64,000 nucleotides of DNA from positions 7,626,001-7,690,000 of the forward strand of contig NC_135043.1 in NCBI RefSeq assembly GCF_051020975.1, read 5' to 3'. The position numbers were made by a program, and so were the translations under genes. Shown here in pieces: positions 37,801 to 52,800 of the stretch. Every line of letters begins with the position of its first letter. Within the stretch, counting starts at the first letter, position 1. The stretch is from Osmia lignaria lignaria (taxonomy: Eukaryota; Arthropoda; Insecta; Hymenoptera; Megachilidae). A model generated the notes under the pieces. It saw only the letters and a list, made by a program, of their open reading frames with translations, was not told where the DNA came from and made no database searches.

Positions 37801-40800
37801 AGTACGCTTTAAGGCTTTCTGGTGTAAGCTTCACCAAAACAATTTAAACAAGCTTAGCTCGATTCAGCAGGATGGTAAGAAAGATTTCTGTCCATGTCTT
37901 CATAGCTTACCGTCTCGACGCTAGCGTCTATAATAATGTAGCAGCTTTGCTCCAAATATACATCCGCCTATGATGCTCTTGCAGACATATTCTATATATA
38001 GTATTTTAATGACTTTTTAAGAATGTTCATCATACATGTATTGTATATTATTTATATAATTCTATTTTTACTTCTTTTTGCATCAAATTCTGCTTATCTT
38101 CTTCTTCATTTTCCTTATAACGTTTTTGCATAGGAATTCTGTAACAATTTCAATCCTGGCAAAGGTTCCAGGATTCTCCATGACAGAAGCTCCTTCGTCT
38201 ACGTGAATCAAAGGAAATTTCGCAATTACATAACAAGCGGGGGTAAGCGGGCTTCTATCCAGCCCTCGAAATAGCTTGGTTTATTCTTAACGGACGGAAC
38301 ATCTTTCGTTCCTCTTGCTTATGCACGATAGTCTCGCGGTAGGACGCGTGCCACGAAAAGAAAAGGAAGAAAGCCGGCCACGTTATCGGCTGACGACGTC
38401 ACCGTTGCTGTCATTACACGATGACAGAACTTTGGCGTAATCTCTGCTCGAGGAAAAAACGAAGCTCACGCTGCGAGCGAGCTACAGCTGTACAGTGTCG
38501 GTTCCTCGAGGTCTTCGCAAGCTTTATTTCACCCTTCGTCCCATTTCGTAACACGGTTACATTTCCATTATACTTTTCTGCATTGCAATTGTACCCTTTA
38601 ACTTTTATTTGATATTGTAAACTTTTTAATGTTAGGAACACGATTAACTCTTGGCAGACAGATGCGGAAAAGGAGCAGAAAAAATATTTACCCTTTGGAA
38701 CGAAGGTCACGGTGATTTTTCTTTTTAATTTTCCTCTAAACTTTTTCTTTGAATCGTCAGATTTTATTTAAGATTTCTTTTTAAGGTCACTTGGACTGTA
38801 CGACGAATTTATTAGTATCTGCAAGGAACTCTAGGAATTCAAGCCACAGACGCGAAGACCGAATTTATTATAGCAATAAATACATTTCGGCACCGTTTAC
38901 GACACGGCTGAACTGTACAAATCGATCACGTTAATTTTACGCACGACGAAATTCACAATGAAATGATATTTCTATAAATTCTTGTGAAGTAAGGAGTCAA
39001 AGGATTAAACGAAATGCTTTAAAGTCTTCGTTTCAATGAATATGAATTAAAACGAGAATTGTAAAATGGAGGGAAGTTTACTCTGAGAGAAGTCATTCAA
39101 GTATTAGAACGTGGGCGACCAGGATATATTGTACTAGCATGTTTCATTAGTTCAAATATGTTGTTCGCTTTTTTCTCATGATTCGTTCCGTTATTTCTGG
39201 AACTTGACTCAAAATCTTCACGATTCTCCTGCATACGACGTACTCGCTTCGTATTCATTTAATGACCCGAAATTAAAATTAGATTTTCGCGATACCACTT
39301 TGTCGAACGTGTCCGGTTTCAAAGCCAAGCGCATTAGGTGCATTAGAATTTCTCGTAACCCGCTCGTATTTATGACATTCAACCTGTCCACGTGTGCTTC
39401 GTTCATAATTTTGTTAAAATTGTTTTTATCTATTCCATCTACCGAAATATCAAACGTGTTTAGAATAATTCATAATAGTATTCTCTTCTACTGAAACGAA
39501 GACTTCGGTGAAAATATCACTAGATACTTTGAAAATGATAATTAAGACAATTGAGCTGTGAAAGGGTTGAACGTCTAACACCATACAATTGTTCCTCCGT
39601 TATTTTTCGTTCTCCTCGTTTCTGGAAGAAGATCAGGACAGCGTGTACCGTGGCAAAAGATGCCCGCGATCCGGAGGCTGTTCGTGTGTTGTTTTTGAAC
39701 GTGGTCAGTCCACGAGTTCGTCCGGCGTCTAAGTATAGCCGTGGCCGTATTGGTCTCTCGGCGGGTGTTTTTCGGTAACCACTGACTGTGGATCCCCCTC
39801 GAGGAAGAGAATCGACGGAAGAGCAGAGACCTGGTCCAGTCTGCGACCAGCCACAGCATCCTCTTCGAACCAACGACTCGAAACACGAACAGCGGTGTTT
39901 ACCTCCCTTGACCTCCGTTAAGGTGCGTCGGCCCTTCCAGCTGATTTAATCTTCTTCTTATCTACTTCCCTCATCAACGTTGATCTAGTCTCATTTCCCT
40001 TGAATATTTTTTGTAATTGTGCTTAGTTTCTATTGCAAAAGGCATTTGCCATTTTTTATTTTAATTTTTGTTTTTAATTTTCTCCATTTTTACAGTGGAG
40101 CTAGGACAGTGTGTGACGGTGGTGATAGTTGACTTGGATTTTTCGGTGAAAGGAAATTATTTTAATATAAGGAAAGGATTTTATCTTTCTATATCGTGTT
40201 GGTGACTATATTTTTGTTTTTTTGATAATGCTATACTGTGTGGTAATAGATTGACTTAGCTCTATCGATAGAAGCGAGTGGAAAATCCAGCGGTGTCCAA
40301 AAATAAGCGACTCTTCATCCTGGTATCGAATTACGGTAGCGGACAATTCACCGTTTCCATCGACATTCATAAATTTCCAATTGCTAATTTTATAGAAATT
40401 CTGCTTAAATTTACTTTGTAGTTTTGTATTAGGAATCAGATTGATACTCACCTCCGTTATCTGAGGAAAGGATTTCATAACTTGTTTTAATATTTCTCAG
40501 CGGACCATTGTTAGTCTATTGAACAACTAATTAATAGGGTAAACGTTCCAGAATTGTTGGACATTGTACAAAACGTATGTTTGAAATATTTTTATTGTTT
40601 CAGGAGCTGAGCCAGACTCTCCGTGACGACAAAAGTCTATCGGAACACTTGAAGCTTCCGATACAACGCATAAACGACTACCAGCTCCTGCTCAAGGTAA
40701 CGACGGCCCAGAAAATAACGCTGAAAAATTGAATCGAGGATACTGTTCAAGGGTGTTTTGACAGAAATACAGCACGCCGAGTATATCTTTTGAAAGCATT

Positions 40801-43800
40801 CCAGCGGTTGTGCATAAACCATCCGTATAACTAACTGTTGTGCAAAGTGGTCGTTGAAATTTGATAGGACTCCTCGCGTTATGCTTTATGCGTTGCATCA
40901 GTGTCATAATCCACAATGCATGTACTTTTGTGTTGCATTAATTATAAGTATTAACTTTAACACGTTCCATGATAGTGTAGGTCAAGACGCTTATTTTTAA
41001 TTAAGCAAAATGATCAGTTTGTAATTTGTTCCTAATGCGTTAGAGTCAAAGTAGGCCAAATGGCGATGACGTAAAATACCGTCAGAGTCACGAATACCAG
41101 CCGTCAAAATAGCGACACGTTGTTAAATACTGAAGATTTTTGATGGAACAGCAGCTGCTGAAAACTTTGCGTCACAATTCTGTTATCATCTTCTATTTTC
41201 TTCGCTTTGTGACCAATTATTATTGAATTTTTGTTAACATCTTTCTCTTTATTATATCAATGTTTACAAAATTGTTTCTATTAACGTCGAAGATAATGAT
41301 CAATAGCGGCGAGACAAGGCGACCTGTAAAATCCGCACGTGACCTATATCCGCGCCTAAATTTCATTCTGTCAGACAAAAATAGCCCGGCGCTAAAATAC
41401 TTCCCGGTTCGCCTTGAAAACGCATTCCGAAGAATTAATCGTTTTCTAAACTGATCTCATTTTTAACGACCTTCTGACACTGTTAACGCATACTGTTTTA
41501 TAGGTAGAGGAAAAAAGAATGAAATGTTTAAACACGTTAATAGTATAAAATGTTATAGAAAATTGATTCGTTATTCGTTATCAATAGCGACTGTGCTGTT
41601 CGTTGAACACATAATCCTACTTTATTGCATTTACATAGGTGTGACTTAGGCCATGGATTACTCTGGTCAAATTCTGGGCCACTTGCCCAAAGATGAAAGT
41701 GCACGAGCCAAACGAAACCTCGTGGAATGATTTCTCAGATTATCGTCGAACTTTCAGAAATACATAGTAGAAGTCAATATGTTGATTTCCGTAGGGATCA
41801 CCGATAATAAAAACTTAAAATTGATTAAAAAAAACTTTCGAATATCATTCAAATTTAACTAGTGTGTAATTTAGAAGTTTTTTTGGATCAAATTCCGAAT
41901 GTCTCTCGGTTGCCGATCAAGATGAAATTTTGAGGGACAGGGGTGAAGGGGGAGGGAATCCCAAATATAAAATGGTATCTTCGGCTTCCTATTAGTTTTC
42001 GAGATATTAATTAAAAACTTTCGGTACAAGACATAGAAATTTTTTAATCCAGAATTCAATCCGAACAGCACAGTTTTGTTTCCATGAGAGAATATACAAT
42101 GTAGATATAGATCAAGGGAAAGCAGAAAAGTTCGTCTTGATGTAGTTGCAATATCGCGACAGAACGTTTCGTCGTGGTGTGCGAACGAGTGGGCGCCGTA
42201 CGGATTTAGCGAGCTAAAAACGGGTCGTCTTCGCGACGTGTTATCCTTTCCTCGTCTCTTCTGTCATAGAATCACGCTTAAAATCGATGAGAACTAAAGA
42301 ATGAAAAATTATGCATGTATATTCATAATTCCAGATATTAGAATTCTTTTTCATCTAACCGTTTGGAAATTGAATTTCTTTATTGATTTATCGTGTATTA
42401 TTAATATTTGTACGCGATTTATAGGAGCTGGTGAAGTATTCGACCCGACTAGGCGAAAATTGCGACGACCTCCAAAAGGCTTTGGAGTTGATGCTAGGTA
42501 TCCCTCATAGAGCGACGGATAATAAGTTTATAAGTAATATCGAAGGTTACAAAGGGAATATCCATAAACTTGGAAGATTACTCACGCATGTTAGTATGCT
42601 TTAAATACACTTGTGGAATCATATCATTCTGTATTCTCAACATTGTACTCTAATTATAATCATTTAATTACCAGGAGTGGTACACGGTAATCGACAAAGA
42701 CGGCAAGAACAAGGAAAGGTATCTGTTCCTCTTTAAGGCTCGCATACTCGTCTGCAAGGTCAGACGAATATCAGAAGACAGATCGGTTTTCGTCCTAAAG
42801 GATATCATTCGAGTAAGTCATCATTTAATCGATTTTATTTATAAAGAACAGTACATATTAATCACTTGGTTGAATTACCGTTTTTCAGCTACCTGAAGTA
42901 GAGGTGAAGGATCATCCAGAGGACATAAGGTCCTACGAGTTGCACAATCCAGCGAGTCCTGCGTATCCGATTACTCTAGTAGCTCACAAGGATCCTGTAA
43001 AAGCCTATTGGTTGAAGGAAATCCGACAGTACGCGAGCGATGTGGTAGCACTCGCCGAACACGCTGCAGACGATCTACAATTAACCGAAGTACCAGAAAC
43101 GAAAGAGGAAGTCAAGGCGAATCCAGGTCCACAGAAGGTTGAAGGAAATCCAGGACCTAAAGCAGAAGGTAATCCAGGACCGAAGAAGGTTCAAGGAAAC
43201 CCAGGACCAAATCCTGAAGAGAGGTCTGTTGAGAAGAGGAACCCGGGAAATCCAGGAAATCCAGATAATCCTGAAGCTAAGAAGGCTAAAGTCGAAGAAG
43301 AAGGCGCAGACATGTCGCGAAGATACTCGTCGAGCCGATACAGCTCTTCTTCAAAAGTTGTCGAAGGTAGAGAAAGGCTGTTAGATTCTTGTTCCAAGTA
43401 CTTGCATTTTTATATTAAATTTGTAAATTATTATCAGAGTATTCTGCGGTATCAAGTAGCCGCAGTGCTTATGTGGAATCCAGCAGCGGGGTGAAGATGG
43501 AGTCTAGCTCCAGCTCTTACCAAGCTGGTAGCGCTAGCTCTGTAGAAAGCAGAAATGCAGCAACGATCAGCCAGGGTGGTGTTACCTCTGCTGTGGAGAC
43601 CAAAACCGTAGGAAAAATCACCCAGGGTGGAATAGGGAAGCCCACCTTTGTCAAGACCCTCCAGGGCAGCAGTGTTGAACGTAAGCAATTTTAATTATAA
43701 ATTAGTACCATATGTTTATATCGAATATAAAATTCACAAACAAATTCACTATGGACATCATAGAAAAATTGTTATTAATTTCACTCGTATGGTAATACAA

Positions 43801-46800
43801 TGTTTTCAAAGCAATCTACGATTACAAGTAGAAGAAACTGTTAAAGCGGATTACGATAAGACACATTTTTACTGTTCTAGCGATACCAGAAAATAACGTG
43901 GAATTGATACAAGCCGTAGGTAAAGTGACACGAAATTACTTTCTGATCATCTGCTGTACCGCGCACTTTTCTATCAGTATTTTATCGTACTGTATCATCG
44001 AAACGTTCTTCTTATTTTACACTTTTTATTCTTAGCCGGCTGAATAAAGTGCTTCTACACGTTCCGCTAAACGATTGATCAAGCTTAATCGCTAATCCTA
44101 GATGTTGTCTCTATCACGTACACAATTACAATACATCTATGCACATCGTTTCACACTTACACACTCTTCTTTTTTGTAATTCTACTTTAAACATTCTGCT
44201 TCGTTGTTCTCTGTATATTTTTCAAGTAGTCATTCTTCATATGATTGATCTCTTTTTTTCTCTTTTTATAGATATTGTATTAGCTGTTTTGTAGGAACAC
44301 ATTTTTGTATCTTTTGTGTTAGCACTCTATACTTGTAGCACGCTTCTCATCGTCGATCGAATAGAAGAAAATACAAATAAACCCCATAAATATTAAATAA
44401 ATGATACTTCAGTTTTGTGCAAAGATATCAATCCCATGTTACCTCAACTATTGTGGAGCCCTTTTTATTCTTTTCTACAAGGATCAAATACTCTTGTACA
44501 TAAAATCTGTACCCCTCTTTATCGTCAGACAGATGATAAAAAATATCCTCTGGACCATTTTATCGTTACTTCCTCATTAACTGTTTGCCATTCTCTTATT
44601 TAGCTGGAGAAATGGCTGTTTTCGAATGTACTTTGCTGCAAACCGATTCAACTACCAGAGTGCAATGGCTGAAGGACAATAAACCCTTAGAAGATAGACT
44701 GGCAGACCGAGTATCAGCTTCTGCAACTGGGAAAACCTTCAGACTTCAAATTCAGAATGTACTCGAATCAGATTCGGGTATCTATATTGCTAGGGCTATG
44801 AACAGCGATGGACAGTCTACTTGCACGGCCCAACTGATCGTACAGAAACGTGTGTACATTTAATTTACATAATTTAATGTATATTATAATAGATAATTCA
44901 AAGTAGTAGAAGCTAAGTTTTCGGTGAAATTTGTTTAGTTACTCCTGAAGAGAAGAAAGCAAGAGCGGAAGCCAATGCACCCATCTTCCTGGTGCGATTG
45001 AAGGACACTGAACTTCTGGAGAACACTTACCTGCGCTTCATGGTTAAAGTAAAAGGAGATCCAAATCCTGACATGAAATTGTAAGCTGTTAATCAACGAA
45101 GATCGATATTTTATTTTATTTTATTTTATTTTATTTTAATAGACGGGACAAATCCCATTAGTGCACATTAATGAATTTTACAAAATTACAAAACAAGATG
45201 TTATATTATTTTGAAGAATTCAAGTACCACGTTCAAATTATTTCAATTACAGCTTCAAAGATGGTGTACTGATCGACGCGAATCATCCTCGCGTAAAGAT
45301 CGTCACCGAACAAGCGGACAAAGGCTTCTACGAGCTGGTGATATCAGATGTCCAGAAACAAGACGCTGGCAAATACTCTTGCACCGCGAAAAACAAATTC
45401 GGCGAGGCATCCTGCGAAGCAACGGTAACTGTGTCCGACGACAAGATGCTCTACCTCCCTGAGGGCTTCCTGGAACCCGGCATGGAGCCACAATTCACAT
45501 GGTTGCGCGATGGTAAACCATTCGACCCTGAAGAACGATTCAAAGTGCTGTTCCAGGATAACGAGGATACTTTAGCTCTCGTGTTCCAACATGTAAAACC
45601 TGAAGATGCTGGCCTGTACACTTGTGTCGCTCAAACTAGTACAGGTATTTGCAATAATTTAATAAGAATCAAATTGTAAGCCATTTTAACTAATTTATTT
45701 GAAAAAATACAGGAAACATCAGCTGCAGCGCTGAGCTGACTGTTCAAGGAGCAGTGAACCAGTTGATGAAAGATCCGGAAAAGCCAAAGTTAGAATCAGA
45801 AACGCGATATTCGGAGGCGAGCATCGGCGGATCGGCAATGTTGGAACTGCAAATCAGGGGATATCCAAAGCCAGACATCAAATGGACCAAGGACGGCCAG
45901 GAGATCGTTGCCGGTGGCAGATACAAGTACCTTTGGGAGGATGAGGAATCCATGTCTCTGGTGATCAAGAAAGTCACCGCCAAGGATGCGGGTGTCTACA
46001 CCGTCAGGGCGAAGAATGAACTTGGCGAAGACACCACGCAAATCGAGCTGATCGTGAAGTCAGCACCAAAGATCATTAAGAAACAGGGAGACCTGACTGG
46101 CATCGTAGAAGAAACAACCACGATGACTGTACAAATTGAAGCGACCCCTGCACCTGAGGTGAAATGGTACAAAGACGGCCAAGAGATTAAGGAGGACAAT
46201 CGTATAAGCATCACCAAAGAAGAGAACGATACTTACAAGCTGACGATAAGGAATTCTCGCTTGGACGATGCTGGATCGTACTCGATAGTAGCGCGTAACG
46301 AGGTCAATCAAACGACTGAAATATGGAGATGCAAAGTGATAAGTCCACCGAAGATGACGAAGAAGCTGGGTGAACCACAGATCCTCGAAGAGGGTGATAC
46401 TCTTACGTTGTTCGTAGAAATCGAGTCTCAGGTACCACCTAATATCACATGGTACAAAGACGGACAGGTAATTAGCCAAGACAGTCGCATCAAGATGATT
46501 CAGGAAGGCGACAGGTATATCCTGAAGATTACGGGTACAGTAGGCGAGGATGCTGGCATCTACAAAGCGGAAATTACCTCTGAACATGGTGTGATTTCGG
46601 ATGAGACCAAAATCCAGGTAAATACTATGCTAAGAAGCACTTTTAGTAAAATTCTCAAGGTGTCCAGGTGATAATTAACAAATATCAACGGTTAACATTC
46701 TAAAATGCCTACTTACTTACTTTTATTTCATCAGGTACGAGGCATCCCGCGATTCAAGACCAAAATGAACGACGTCACCGCGAACGAGGGTACAAAGAAC

Positions 46801-49800
46801 ATCGAGTTCATGGTAGAAGTAGACGGTTTCCCGAAACCAAACGTTCACTGGTACATCGGCGACGTAGAGATCACAGAGAAGAGGAAAGAATTCACTCGCA
46901 CCGAGGAAGGGGACGTCTGCAAGCTAACCATCTCGGAAGCCAAGTCAGAGTTGAAGGGAAAATACACCTGTAAACTGAAGAACGAATACGGGGAGACTAA
47001 AATTAGCTCAACGTTAACTGTGAACACCAGACCGAAATTGTTGAAGAAACTATCCGATTTAAGAGTCAACGAAGGAGATACCTTGAAGCTGATATTAGAA
47101 GTATCCGGTACACCAGATCCCGAGGTGAAATGGTTCAAGGATGGCAAGGAAGTGTCAGCGGATGCACGAATCAAGATCACGAGGGACAGCAAACGAAGAG
47201 AAAGCTACGACTTGACAGTCACCCTGGTCAAAGGATCCGACGGTGGTGTTTACGAGGTTCGAGCTGAGAACGAGCTCGGCTACGTCACCAGCAAAAGCAA
47301 AGTCATAGTGATGAGTAAGGAATCCATTGATTTTCAATCCATCATCCATGAAATGGAATTCTATCGTTGCGCTGCTCCATCGTTTCCGTTCGCTGTTTTC
47401 ATTTCTTCGTGAGAATCTCAATTCGTCGTTTTTCGTTCAGAAATAAAAGAATCGATGGAGCAGCTCTCCGAACGCGTAACGTGCCAGTACACGTTCATGA
47501 TGAGATCGTCGTGTTTTCCATTTTACCAGTAAGTAAGCATCAAAGCGAAGGTACGGTTTCGTGTTTCGATTTTCTGTTCGTCGTTACCAATTGTGATTCC
47601 GTACATTTACGTACCATTTGTCGGCAGGATATCCCTGCGAGACCGTCCGACTTGTCTCTTTCTCAACGAGTACAAAGAATACACGAACGAAATTCCATGC
47701 ATCGCGTCTCACACCCGACATTGACCTGTTTTTATATTCTATTTGTCTATTTTGTACGTGTCTTTTTGTCAGAAGTCTTTAACGTCGTATGTATGTTACG
47801 TTTCTAACGTGTTCACTCCCCTGTTATCTCACTTATCACGAGTCTCGATCGTCCGCCGTAACGTTGTCTGAATTGTTCCCTAAATGTGTGCATTCTCTAG
47901 CGAAAACGGAAGAAAGCGTGGAGGAAACGAAGGAAGTGAAGGAGAGCGTCGAGAAGGTAGAGGAAGAAGAGAAGGAAGCAGAGAAAGTCGAGGAGAAGGT
48001 GATCGAAGAGGAGAAGCAACAGGCCGAGGAATCGGGACCGGAAGGTAATCTAACGATCGGGAGAAATAGAAAGATCGTCTGTAACGATGTAAAAGGAGTG
48101 AGCTGTATTATAGAAATCTCTATCCGCTATGTAAACGCTTAAAAGCTGTAAATCTATGTCCAAAGGTGGACGCGATGTCGCAAGATTTTGGTAAGATATT
48201 TTTCAAAACGAAACCTGTCGCGTTTTTCACGCTCTCACGGATCTCATTTTTTCAATCTTCAACGTAGACGAAATTTGTGTGTTGGGCGCAGACTTACATA
48301 AACGTACATACACGCATACATACATGTACATGCTTGTTGAAGTTATTTTTTATTGTCAAAGTTGAGCGCAATTTTCTTTTTTTTTTGTATTTCGCCGAAA
48401 TCCTTGCGATACATACGAACTTATAACATTGTAACAAAAACAGCTTAGATTGTCGATGGCAAGATAAAACATTTGTACGAGCCTTGCCATTATTTGATAA
48501 TGTTAAGTGATCGCTGGTTAAATCGTAGAAGGTAGACCCTAGCCAAAAAGAACATGTCTGATAAATTTAGGTCGAGTGAAACTGGAGGCACAAAAGGTCC
48601 AAGTAACGCGGAGCCAAGGTGACACTATCACAATCTCCGTCGCCTCCACGACCATCCACGAAGCAACGCTGACAGGTAAATTTCGCACATGCTGAAACAA
48701 CACATCTCATGTAACCATCCTCGTGAACGCGGATTTTCTGACTTTGAGGGATTCATCTTATTATCATTCTATTATATTTTATAGTATAAACTGTTCTTCT
48801 AGCCTTCTCCCAAAGCTAAAAGGGCCAATTATAAATTATTCCCTCGCCTCATAAATTATCCCTTGCCTCATGAAATCCTCGGTCACGAGAGCAAATAACG
48901 CCACAACGAACATAGCTTTCACGAGCCGCACTCGAATGTAAAAGCAGTTTATACGAGTGGCAACCAGCCTATCTCGGATAGCGAATCGCGAGTCGCATCG
49001 TCGAGTGGCTTCGTCTATTTAATTAGTCAGTAGTCAAAAAGCTTTTCGTGACCAGCCAGAGCGTTCGCAGGTCCCGACGAGAGGCATACGATCAGCAAGA
49101 TGACCGCGACAAAGGTCGAGTGCCAGGAGATGAACACGGACAGTCCTGGTGTCGAAGAGATCGCCTCCTACACTTACAGCGTCCAAGAAGAGGAATCCGT
49201 TCAAAAACCTCAGAACGGTGTGCTGATCGAAGAATTCTCCGAAGCCAGCGAGGATAACAACAGATCCAGACTGCAGGTTCACCGTGGAGTCTCGATCGTT
49301 TCCGTTTCCGACGACGAGTCGACTTTCAAGGCAATTTCGAGGGACATCAGTACGGAGGACATGCAGTGCGCTGAATTATCCGAGGATACGAAGCTTCTGA
49401 ACGGTTCCTACGAAGATTTCAATGGAGACAGCCGTTCGGTGGAAGAGAAGAGTTTGGAGAACGTTAGACTTCAAAGAGGATCGCTGATCACCGAGACGAT
49501 CGTCGAGGAACGATCTATAGATGAGTCGCCGTCTGAGAAATCAATTGGTAAAAGCTTGCAACAACCGCAGAATGCTGTTTTAGAGGAGAACGGTATGGTT
49601 AAGCAGAAAATAGAGAGGAAACCCTCTGTGGATCTTCCTGATCAACCGCAGACACCAACGATCGAAGAATGTAAATCAACGAGACAGAAAGCCGAACGAG
49701 CTAATTCTATAGACGAGATTAACGAGAATAATGCCGAGGAACGTCGAAAATCCGTTCCAAATGGATTGTCCAGACAGAGTTCCAAGATAGAGCGACTGGA

Positions 49801-52800
49801 TTCTGTGGAATCGAAGAGAGCGAAATCGTTGTCGACGGAGAGTTCGTTGAAAGGAACTCTAAGTGGAGAAGAAGAGGTCGACGAAGAGCTGGAGGCTCTT
49901 CTAGATCGCGTTAAACGTCAACGCAGTGTACTCGATGATATCCTTGAAAAGGAATCGTCCAGAGATTCAGGTACGACTGGATTGCTCCAACGGAAGTTCG
50001 AACGGATCTATTCTTGCAGGATCGATCGTCGTACTTTCTTCAATCGCTTTATGGATCATTCGTTTCAATGGCAGCATGATTTTCCTATTACTCGTATTTT
50101 CTTGTAACCGATTTGAAGTTTCGCTTAATTGTACGTGTACGTTATCTGTTGCATGTTAAACGTTTCATTCTGTCAAAAACGTTCGCATTGATTCGAATGA
50201 CACGGTGGATGTTCTGCTAAGAATTTTGTTAACGCTTTTCCATGCTTACTCCAATCATTCGCTGTTTGCATTAAAATCGTGATCAGTCGAGCCTATTCAA
50301 GGGAATCTTCGTCCGTTTCAACGAGGTAAGCGATCCTCGAGAATGATGGACAATATTGTTACTTAAATTCAAGTTACACTTTGCTAATCCATCAATGATA
50401 ATAAGAGTAACAAAATTGTTCAGCATTTAAGCAAATGACTATTTTATAATTAACGCAACTATGCATTAGGCGCATGGCACAGAAACAACTCATAGATGCA
50501 ACACGTGACTACTCAAGATTTTAATCCTCATTCATTACTGGAGATAATCTAATTTTCACGCTTTTCGTTCAGCTCCTCCTCACATCATCAAATCGACGCT
50601 CACCGATAACTCGATCTACGAAACCCAGTCAGTCGTGTTCGAAATTCACGCGACGAGTCTCCCAAGAGCGGACGGCAAATGGTTCAAGAATGCGAAACCG
50701 ATTCGAAGCGGTGACCGCGTAAGGATCACCAGTTCCGGAGAGAAATTCACGTTGGAGCTGAAGAAAGCGACCCTCGAGGACGAGGGTGTCTATTCGTGCG
50801 TGTTCACGAATAAACTCGGCGAAGCAACCGCGGAAGGATACTTGACCGTTGGTACCGTCGATGATCTTCGAAGGCCAAAGTTCATCGAACCCTTGAACGA
50901 TGTGGATGTAGCCAAAGGAAACTCTGGAGAATTCAAGGCTATATTTACTGCTGATCCTATTCCAGAAATGACATGGTAAGAGATAGATAATATTAATATT
51001 AATAATATTAATATAAATTTAAATTAGTAGTAGATAATATATAACACACAAGTTCAAAAGTAATATTCTCTCTTGCTTCCTTTAACGTGAAATATCAAGG
51101 GTACGTATTTGATTTTAACTAATCTCAAAAGAGACTGAAACAAATCAAAATTATTCTTGTAATAGGTACTTCAAGGGTGAAGAAATCCCACCAGATGACA
51201 GCCGGCTGAAATTCACCATCCAGAACAAACCAGTGGCAGACAAACTGACAGAAACAACAGTCACGTTGAATATACCTAAATGTTCCACAGAAGACACTGG
51301 AGAGTACACGCTGAAGCTGAAGAACAAATATGGCGAGGCTGAAGCTAGCGTTAGTACCATTCAGTATCAATAATAAACATTATTTAACCAGAATATATAA
51401 ATTCTCATCTCACAATCAGGCTTTCCTGAATCTCTTGTTGCGCCCTGAGGTCCAAGAACTCAAAGATGTCACTCAGTCTGTTGGAGATTCTCTCGAATGG
51501 GAGGCCATTGTTAAAGGAAATCCAAAACCAGATATCACATGGGCAAAGAACGGCCAAGTTCTGGAGAAAGGGGAGAGATTCGATTTTGTAGAAGATAAAA
51601 GGAACAACAGATTTAAACTCATCATCAAAAGCGTCGAGGTTGACGATAAAGGAATCTATCAGCTAACAGCTAAGAATTACTTGGGTGAATCTAGTGCTCA
51701 GGGAACTCTGACGCCACACAGTAAGTATCTCGTTGCATCAACAATTTAATATGTAATACAATTTTTAATCGTTCAATCTGACATGCAGCTGAAACACCAA
51801 CGTTCACCAAGACTCTGGCTAATGTCAACTGCAAGGACCGCGACGATCTGGAGCTGAAGATTCGGGTAACTGGTATTCCAAGGCCGACGATCACCTGGTT
51901 AAAGGATGGCGAGACGATCAAGGAAGACAGTCGTCACAAGATAACGACCCACGTGGATGGAATAGTTGACAGTACATTCTCCATCACCACCTTCTCTCAC
52001 AGCGACGTCGGAGAAATCAGGTGTCAAGCAACGAACGTAGCTGGAAGCGCGCAATCCAAGTGCAATCTGAAGATGAAATTAATTACACCAACGTTCGATC
52101 AAGGATTACCTAAGTCAGCTGAAGTGGACGAAGGAGACTCATTCGAGCTTAAGGCGAAGATTGATGGCAGTCCGATGCCTGAGGTTGCTTGGTTCAAGGA
52201 CGGAGAGAAGATCGTTCCAGATGATCATATTAAGATTGAAACGCTTCCTAATGGTCTCACTAAACTTACAATCGATCGCGTGAATCCTACCGATTGTGGT
52301 GCTTACAAGCTTATAATAAGTAATTCTACTGGCGAACACACTTCTTTGTGCGCTGTTGCTGTTAAACGTGAGTATAACAAGGAACACTGGAATAATATGT
52401 ATATGGATTTGAAAAAAGAAGTCTAACGAATGAAAATTTCAGCTGCAAGGAGGAGACCGTCTTTCACAAAACCACTTGAGGATACCAAAGCCATCGTTGG
52501 ACAGCCATTGAAACTGGAAGCCCAGGTGGTCGCTTTTCCGAATCCTCAAGTACAGTGGTTCAAGGATGGAATTCCGTTGCGCCAGGCAAAGGAAATATAT
52601 TTCATGAACGAACCGAACGGTATGATCGGTCTCAGAATCGACAATGTTCGTCCGGAACACGCGGGCACGTACTCGTTGACCCTCTCGAACTCGCTCGGTG
52701 AAACCACTGGTTCAGCGAAGGTCGAGATCGAGGAGAAAGAAAAACGACCAGAATTTGTGGCAACTCTTCAACCACTGTCTGTGGTTGAAGGTTTCCCAGC

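Noticed and set aside
47441..47528. Possible extra obscurin exon with good acceptor and donor (starting KIKESMEQLSERV)
   Set aside because: It enters in phase 1 but leaves in phase 2; joining it to 47901 shifts the frame and runs into a stop in the 48571 exon. At best it is a poison exon.
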